A stretch of 64,000 bases of DNA. Source: Taudactylus pleione. Lineage: Eukaryota; Chordata; Amphibia; Anura; Myobatrachidae. The DNA is taken from the NCBI GenBank assembly GCA_031769625.1, contig JAUIMM010000519.1, positions 3,715,501 to 3,779,500 of the forward strand. Reading direction: 5' to 3'. Below, in pieces: positions 57,932-64,000 of the stretch; positions within the stretch are counted from its first letter, which is position 1, and each line of letters opens with the position of its first letter. The translations under genes were made by a program, and so were the position numbers. The notes under the pieces are model-generated. The model saw only the letters and a program-made list of their open reading frames with translations. It was not told the origin of the DNA and did not search any database.

Positions 57932-59706
57932 AGTGTTCTAGGTCTGTTTATATCGCATCAGATATCTCGCAAATAGTTCTAGGCTTGCGACCCTCTCATC
58001 TTTGGTTTGATTTATCATTCTAGCACTACATCCATCCCTCTGCAACTAATAAATTTGTTTCTATATAAATAGCAATTTGCGATAATTAGAAATAATAGCT
58101 TTGTCAGAAAATATAAAGGTTACCTTGCAGAGTCATTTCAGTAAGTAATGGGCTGCGCTGCCATGTCACTCTCTAAGCAGACATGTGTTCGTCGGCAAAT
58201 GCGCTTCATTTATTGTGATGTTGATTTATTTCTTGCGTAAATTGGGACACCGGCAATAATATAATGTGACATTAATTGTTTAGCAGAGTTCTCTTTGTTA
58301 CACAGGTTGCTTTCTCCTGGGCGTTTGATTGCTGAAACTTGTATAAAACTAATTGAGTCTGCTTCGGGGATAGAACCCGTGCCCACGGAATGTGTCAGGC
58401 AGGGCTGAGTTTCAGTCTATCTGTGACTGAAGCAGTTAATCACCAACATTAAGCATTCATTGTCTCCTTGTAAAATGCACTAACGGAGTGTGGAGGCTTC
58501 AATTGTTAAATTATAATATGTATTGTATGATATCGAGCCAATTTTAGTTAGATTTATATGTAAATATTTGCTTGAATCATCCAGTATTGGCTGAGTCTAG
58601 TGTGACTTACCGATGGACCTATTGTACTGTATATGTCTAACGCACTACCCTGACATCGTGTCTTGTATGAAATGCAGAAGGACCGTTAGGCCGTTAGGTG
58701 ACAGCTCAGTCTTTCAGTGTCACACATTATCTCTGTAAACAGCCACTCACTGCAAGATTGTGCCACAGCTGGAGAGATGGCACCATGCCATAGCAATATA
58801 GGGCATCTGTTTGACTGCACTGCAAAGCCCCTCTCACAGCTTAATAAATTGCTTACTGATTTGTTCTGTTCTGGAAAGTTATGCCTATGTATTTCTGCTT
58901 ATACAGAATCTGTTTGCGAAATTCTAAACCCCAGCAACAGACTTTGACAATGGCTGTTATTATCAGTTGTGAAGTGACCTATCTACACCATTAGTGTTAC
59001 ATTTTGTTGAATGGTGCCTTTCTACAACAGAGGTATGATGATTAAAAGGAGTACTGCAATATCATTTGATAACATGGCATTCTGCAGTGATAAAGGATCT
59101 TGATAAGCAGATAACTAGTATGATAGACAAGGGGTTGGCCGCATCACTATCGTTGCTTGACAAGGACAATTTCAAAGCCAGCCATGTCTGTGAATCAGGC
59201 ACTATCTTTGACTTTTCTTTTTCTTTTTTACAGCTAAACACATTGAAAATTATTTACACAGTTTTATCATTAACATGCCAGGTTATCATTATATCCCTAA
59301 CTATATATGAATGGGTCCGCATATAATTTACTGGGCTGGGTACCACCAAGGTCTGTCCTGTTAGCCCTACTCTGCAATGTTGTTTGTTCCAGTGAAAAGC
59401 TGCTAAACCTAAATATTTAATTCAGAAAAGAATTTTAGCTTGTAAAACGTACAGATATATATGTTCTCATATGATGATAGTACTTAAGAGGTTTGATAAT
59501 GTTTATTTCCTTCTGAGTGGCAGGCATCAGTGCCCTTGATAAATTTCATCATCCTCTTCACCGTCCCAGATACCCTAGAAGTGTCTGATCCAATCAGACC
59601 CAATTGGACATTGGCCACTTTTGTATCGCAGACTTTTATTGACTGCAAATTAGAATCGCGGAGGTCTAAATGTGTGAGCTTTCCAGAGACCTGGGTGCTT
59701 ACCTTC
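57932..59706. other. No feature seen
   Basis: AT-rich intronic sequence. Confidence 0.5.
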
Positions 59707-59714
59707 TCCTAGAG

Positions 59715-60076
59715 CAAGGATGGGGAACCTTTTTTATGCAGAGGGCCATTTTGATATATATACCATCATTCGCAGGCCTTGTGCAGGCCATGCCCCTTCG
59801 CATGATGTCATATGGGGGCGGGGCCACGATTGCTGGTCATTACAGCAATGCCCGGAGCATCCTGAGGATGCTCCAGGGAGCTGTAAGGGCAGCGGTGTGA
59901 ACGTCTGAAACACACTAAGGACGCTCCTGGCGGCACTGCTGCTTAGATTCTAGCTGCAGTGTGCCATTCTAGACACCCTGCTAGCCAGATGAGGCTAGCA
60001 GAAAAGAGCTCCAAGAGCCAGACCAAATGATTCCAAGGGCCTTATACGTCCCCCGGCCTAAGGTTCCCCATCCCTG
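59715..60076. mobile_element. hAT-type MITE with perfect 8-bp duplication
   Basis: Ends CAAGGATGGGGAACC and GGTTCCCCATCCCTG; target duplication TCCTAGAG (59707-59714, 60077-60084). GC-rich centre with GCATCCTGAGGATGC hairpin. Confidence 0.9.
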
Positions 60077-60084
60077 TCCTAGAG

Positions 60085-61140
60085 GGTGGGATGTATCAAT
60101 TTTCACAAGAAAATTGCGTTACATCCCGACCATTTTCATCTGCAGTAGATCAGCTCAGCTCACAAGTGAGATAAGATACCACCCCTCATTATAGGGGTCC
60201 TCACGTTATGTTAGACGTCAATAGGAGAAGGACTTGTTATTCTTGGTTTACATACATCTAAAAAGCATTGCTTAGCTTTCCGCTACTCAAGGATTAGGTG
60301 ATAGAGTAAGGTGGTGGGAAGGGGTGTATGGGGGGGCGGAGGGGTTAAAGGGGAAGTGTTGCCTGGGGGAGTTTTGGAGGAATAAAGGTGATGTTTGTTC
60401 ATTTGTTTTATGGATTTCCAACAATTTTATGTATTTATGATGTATTTTTTTATGATGTACTGTTGCAAGTTGTTTTAATTAAAGACGTGTTGTTCATGAA
60501 GGACTGATGATGAGATTATAGCAGCTTGAACAACCCACCATTATAATCTAATCCAGTGTAGGTGGTACCCTATTATATCATTAACTAGTAAGTAAATGGA
60601 TCTGGCATATGCCGTGCTACCTCAGTGCTTGCCCGCTGCTCTATTCCGCCCCCCCACTTTATCTACAGCTCCAGTCCCGCCCCGTTCCATCCCACCCCCC
60701 TCTTCTTCTAGGGTCTGTCCTATCTAACTAACAGTGGGAGTTCTCTATGAACATGCATGATGGAGAAGGGACAGACTTCAGAGAATTATTGTATAGATAT
60801 TATTGTATACTAAATGATTTACTGTATTACAAGCACTGACGTAGGTACAGTGCCTATTGTCATGTAACATCACCTAACTGTATTGTGAGCAAATATGTGT
60901 TGCTGTAATGCCATATACAGGCCTGTGAGGTGCTATACCACTGTATGCTTTTTTCTTGATACCATACTGGAGGTGGTTAAAGCTTCGTTGTAAATTCTGC
61001 ACCAAGTTCCTAAAATCACTAGTTAACAATAGCTAATGCCAAGCCTGTGACACCTAATTACAAGACGGTGACATTAGATGTATGTACTAGGTGTAAGTTG
61101 ACTCCTGGTAAAATGATGGCAGTTTATTATATTATTGACA
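60085..61140. other. No feature seen before exon 3
   Basis: AT-rich, with a G-rich patch at 60310-60380. Confidence 0.5.
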
Positions 61141-61162
61141 CATTCAATTATTGTTCTTGCAG

Positions 61163-61357
61163 AAGATAGAGGAGGAGAGCGAGGAGAACCTGCTAGCCGT
61201 TCTTACGGAGACACTGGACAGCCTCCCTGTGGATGAGGATGGATTGCCTTCATTCGATGCACTGACAGATGGAGATGTGACCACTGAACATGATCCCAGC
61301 CTCTCGTCTATACCTGACGGCACCCCTCCAACACAGGAGGCAGAAGAGCCGTCACTA
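61163..61357 (+). CDS. PPARGC1A: PPARGC1A (PGC-1alpha) coding exon 3
   Basis: Sixty-five codons (195 nt, again the expected exon size) covering residues 77-141. It opens with KIEEESEENLLAVLTETLDS, which contains the leucine-rich LLAVL motif of the activation domain, then SLPVDEDGLPSFDALTDGDV, a stretch almost unchanged from mammals. It ends EAEEPSL, immediately before the LKKLL nuclear-receptor box that is encoded by the next exon and lies outside the window. The acceptor is TTGTTCTTGCAG ending at 61162; the donor GTAAGA begins at 61358. Phase 0 on both sides. The more variable middle (EHDPSLSSIPDGTPPTQ) differs from the mammalian form, but the reading frame is intact. Reading through the donor gives a stop within a few codons, so the splice is needed. 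Confidence 0.97.
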
Positions 61358-61935
61358 GTAAGAACCCTTCCTACTGTTTAACAGGAAATGGATGTGCTTC
61401 TGGCTACCCGCTGCATGGGTATGATGTAGTCAAAATAAGGTTTGGACTTTAATTTTAGGTATATAAAAAAAATCCGTAGCTGTATTGAAATTGCACATGA
61501 AATGCTGAAATATTGGAGTGGCCATTGATCTGGAAAGTGCATAGATGCGGTTTATTTATGGACCTTTATTTTTAACTTGTAACATTGATTTGTAACAGTA
61601 TCTTGGACCCATAATCAATATCATCCTTTTCACCACAGAGTGTTCTGCTTCTGGCTTTATTGACCACTGTAATCTGGCTTACACATACACGCATGTAGCC
61701 TCACCGCATCTCTGTCTGTAACAGGAGCCGGTGCTTCTCTGCCCGGGTAATGAGATGGCACATGAAAGGAAGATATAAAGTGACCCCATCTCTATACTCA
61801 TCCTTATCAAATATATAATACAGTTTATAGCAGAGACTGAATTTGTTATGAAAGTCATTCAGGGTGTTGTATAAAGGTGGCTCCAAGGCTCAGCCTGAGA
61901 GCTGGATCTGTCCTATTTGGACAAGTACATGTGTA
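61358..61935 (+). other. Start of PPARGC1A intron 3
   Basis: Donor GTAAGA. AT-rich, no element recognised before the G-rich insertion at about 61936. The intron continues beyond the window. Confidence 0.85.
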
Positions 61936-62021
61936 GTCGGGTTGGGTACGTAATCCCAGCGCTAGTAATGCTGACGGTCGGAATCCCAGAATACTTGGGC
62001 ATACAGGTGAGTATCCTAACC
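61936..62021 (+). mobile_element. Left part of a G-rich-array element, split by the foldback insertion
   Basis: TGTAGTCGGGTTGGGTACGT..GACGGTCGGAATCCC and the right part at 63466-63655 (ending GGATGCCGACTACATCCC) carry inverted termini. Confidence 0.5.
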
Positions 62022-63465
62022 ACAGGAAACACACAACAATAAAGGGCGCCGTGATTATAACAATAATAAAATGATAATCCGTCTGCTGCTCTCTGCGTGG
62101 TGACTAACCACTCTAATGGAAAAAATGGGAGAAAGAGCTATGGGATGTAACAATGATATATTTAATGATAAATATTGTAATAAAATAACTATAACATAGA
62201 TGACAGAATATACAGACTTGAACCATATAAATGTCCACAATAATAATGCATTGACTATATGAATTGTGTATTCAACGATGCTACATACATAAATAAAAAC
62301 ATAAATATAACTAAAATATATACTGTAAAAAAGATTTGGTATAATCAGATAATCTGAATGTAGCTCCAAGGAACATATGTCCATGCACCTCTATCAAATG
62401 ATAGAGGTGTATAAATGATCCCAAATGATTAAAAAAGGAAACTAGTGAATAGCTTGATCATTGTGCAAGCTTCACTACGTAAGTTAGTGAACGGTGGTAT
62501 TGTACACAATACAAGATGACCTGTTTGATGTAACTCCCGGTTTCACTCCAATTTAAGAACAGAGGGCAGTGTCCGGAATGCCACTCTGATAATAGGTATC
62601 ACTGCACGGAGGGCTAATATAACCTCCTGTTGGTATAGTGGAACCTCTTATAATAAGGCATCGGGAAGATGTCAGTCCAGGGTTACCGCTGTTATGGAGC
62701 CGCCTGATTAGGGGCCTTTCGACTGGTCCGTGCTCCGTCTTAGTAGCCGCGGCAACTGGTGATGATGATCACTGTATTCAGCAGTCGGAGCTCCGTGTAA
62801 GGGAGAGCCGGGAAATATAACAAGCCAGGTGTCAGCTTAAGCTACTACGACGGAGCACGGACCAGTCGAAAGGCTCTAATCAGGCGGCTCCATAACAGCG
62901 GTAACCTGGACTGACATCTTCCCGGTGCTTTATTATAAGAGGTTCCACTATACCAACAGGAGGTTATATTAGCCCTCCGTGCAGTGATACCTATTATCAG
63001 AGTGGCATTCCGGACACTGCCCTCTGTTCTTAAATTGGAGTGAAACCGGGAGTTACATCAAACAGGTCATCTTGTATTGTGCACAATACCCCAGTTCACT
63101 AACTTACGTAGTGAAGCTTGCACAATGATCAAGCTATTCACTAGTTTCCTTTTTTAATCATTTGGGATCATTTATACACCTCTATAATTTGATAGAGGTG
63201 CATGGACATATGTTCCTTGGAGCTACATTCAGATTATGTGATTATACCAAATCTTTTTTACAGTATATATTTTAGTTATATTTATGTTTTTATTTATGTA
63301 TGTAGCATCGTTGAATACACAATTCATATAGTCAGTGCATTATTATTGTGGACACTTATATGGCCCAAGTCTGTATATTCTGTCATCTATGTTATAGTTA
63401 TTTTATTACAATATTTATCATTAAATATATCATTGTTACATCCCATTGCGCTTTCTCCCATTGTT
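62022..63465. mobile_element. Foldback insertion with 622-bp inverted arms
   Basis: 62124-62746 and 62842-63463 are near-identical inverted repeats around a 95-bp spacer. Bounded by GAGTATCCTAACC (62009-62021) and GAGTGTCCTAACC (63466-63478), a 13-bp duplication with one mismatch. About 100 bases at the left (62022-62123) lie outside the arms. The mirrored ORFs (MDICSLELHSDY on both strands) follow from the symmetry. No transposase or reverse transcriptase. Confidence 0.8.
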
Positions 63466-63655
63466 GAGTGTCCTAACCCTTTGCCTAACCCTACCCCTAA
63501 CCAACCTTTCCCGCAGCCTAACCCAACCCATAATACCCCCCTCCCCCACAGCCTAACCCTAATACCTTCAGGAACGCAGCCGTCGGGATTCTCACTGCTG
63601 TCTGGATTTTGACCGCCAGCATTGTGTGCGCCTGGATGCCGACTACATCCCGTGA
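63466..63655 (-). mobile_element. Right part of the split G-rich-array element
   Basis: Complement of the GGTTAGGG array (CCTAACCCTACCCCTAACC) followed by GGGATTCTCACTGCTG..GCCGACTACATCCC. Confidence 0.55.
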
Positions 63656-63770
63656 AGCCACATTGAATACGGATCCTGTTCAATCTGAGTTTGGGACAAC
63701 TGACCAGATTTGTGTCCAGTTTTACAAACATAAGGCCAGGGGTGAATGTTTAAGATTATATGTCCTAGGG

Positions 63771-63973
63771 CAGTGGTTCTCAAACTCGGTCCTCAGGACC
63801 CCACACAGGTCACGTTTTCCAGGTCACCCAGCAGGTGCACAGGTGTAGTCATTACTCACTGACACATTTTATAAGGTCACAGGTGGTTATAATTATTTCA
63901 CTTTTGATTCTGTGAAGAGACCTGGAAAACATGCATTGTGTGGGGTCCTGAGGTCTGAGTTTGAGAACCTGTG
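63771..63973. mobile_element. hAT-type MITE (203 bp)
   Basis: Ends CAGTGGTTCTCAAACTCGG and CTGAGTTTGAGAACCTGTG with GGTCCTCAGGACCCC/GGGGTCCTGAGG arms. Flanks TCCTAGGG and TCATAGGA match at 6 of 8. Confidence 0.75.
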
Positions 63974-64000
63974 TCATAGGATGATGGCACTTTACAAGTA

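Larger units (their letters stand above)
23100..61162 (+). other. PPARGC1A intron 2 (about 38 kb)
   Basis: Donor GTATGG, acceptor TTCTTGCAG. Contains most of the mobile elements annotated separately. I found no additional coding exon in it; the protein sequence is continuous from exon 2 to exon 3. Confidence 0.9.

Noticed and set aside
62055..63612. Mirrored ORFs (109 codons on -, 136 codons on +)
   Set aside because: Identical N-termini on opposite strands are a direct result of the foldback arms.

Overview
This window is vertebrate nuclear DNA, most likely from a frog (anuran amphibian) with a large, transposon-rich genome. It carries the 5' end of one recognisable protein gene on the + strand: PPARGC1A (PGC-1alpha, the transcriptional coactivator of mitochondrial biogenesis). 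Three coding exons are visible: exon 1 (19690-19737), exon 2 (22920-23099) and exon 3 (61163-61357). All three have consensus GT/AG splice sites and are in phase 0. Together they encode the first 141 residues, and the gene runs off the right edge inside intron 3. The frog assignment is inference from the repeat mixture (V-SINEs, L2-like LINEs, hAT and Harbinger-like MITEs, Penelope-like pieces); I cannot name the species.

Layout. 1-19400 is upstream DNA. I recognise no host gene in it, and it is filled with nested mobile elements: a broken L2-like LINE on the - strand carrying two hAT insertions, G-rich arrays, a chain-of-hairpins element, and a 2.9 kb composite holding a hammerhead-like retroelement. 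19440-19689 looks like the PPARGC1A proximal promoter and 5' UTR, with a perfect cAMP-response element, a CAG run, and an upstream ORF that overlaps the main start codon out of frame. Intron 1 is 3.2 kb with GATA and TA microsatellites. Intron 2 is 38 kb and is largely a collection of short inverted-repeat elements, V-SINEs, an L2-like LINE 3' end, and two inverted or foldback retroelement-like insertions are in intron 2 and intron 3. Many of these have visible target-site duplications, so the order of insertion can be read.

The most unusual structures are listed here. (1) A roughly 551-bp mobile element built almost entirely of about ten consecutive hairpins, with four copies. (2) The overlapping uORF at the PPARGC1A start. 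(3) A 1.44 kb foldback insertion with 622-bp arms at 62022-63465. (4) Retroelement-like insertions with hammerhead-ribozyme-like motifs at 14928-16273 and about 43030-43440. (5) A hAT-like element whose interior is a minisatellite. (6) A 24-unit, 30-bp minisatellite that is open in reading frames on both strands.

Everything was read by eye. Element family names rest on termini, target-site duplications and remembered consensus features, not on database searches.
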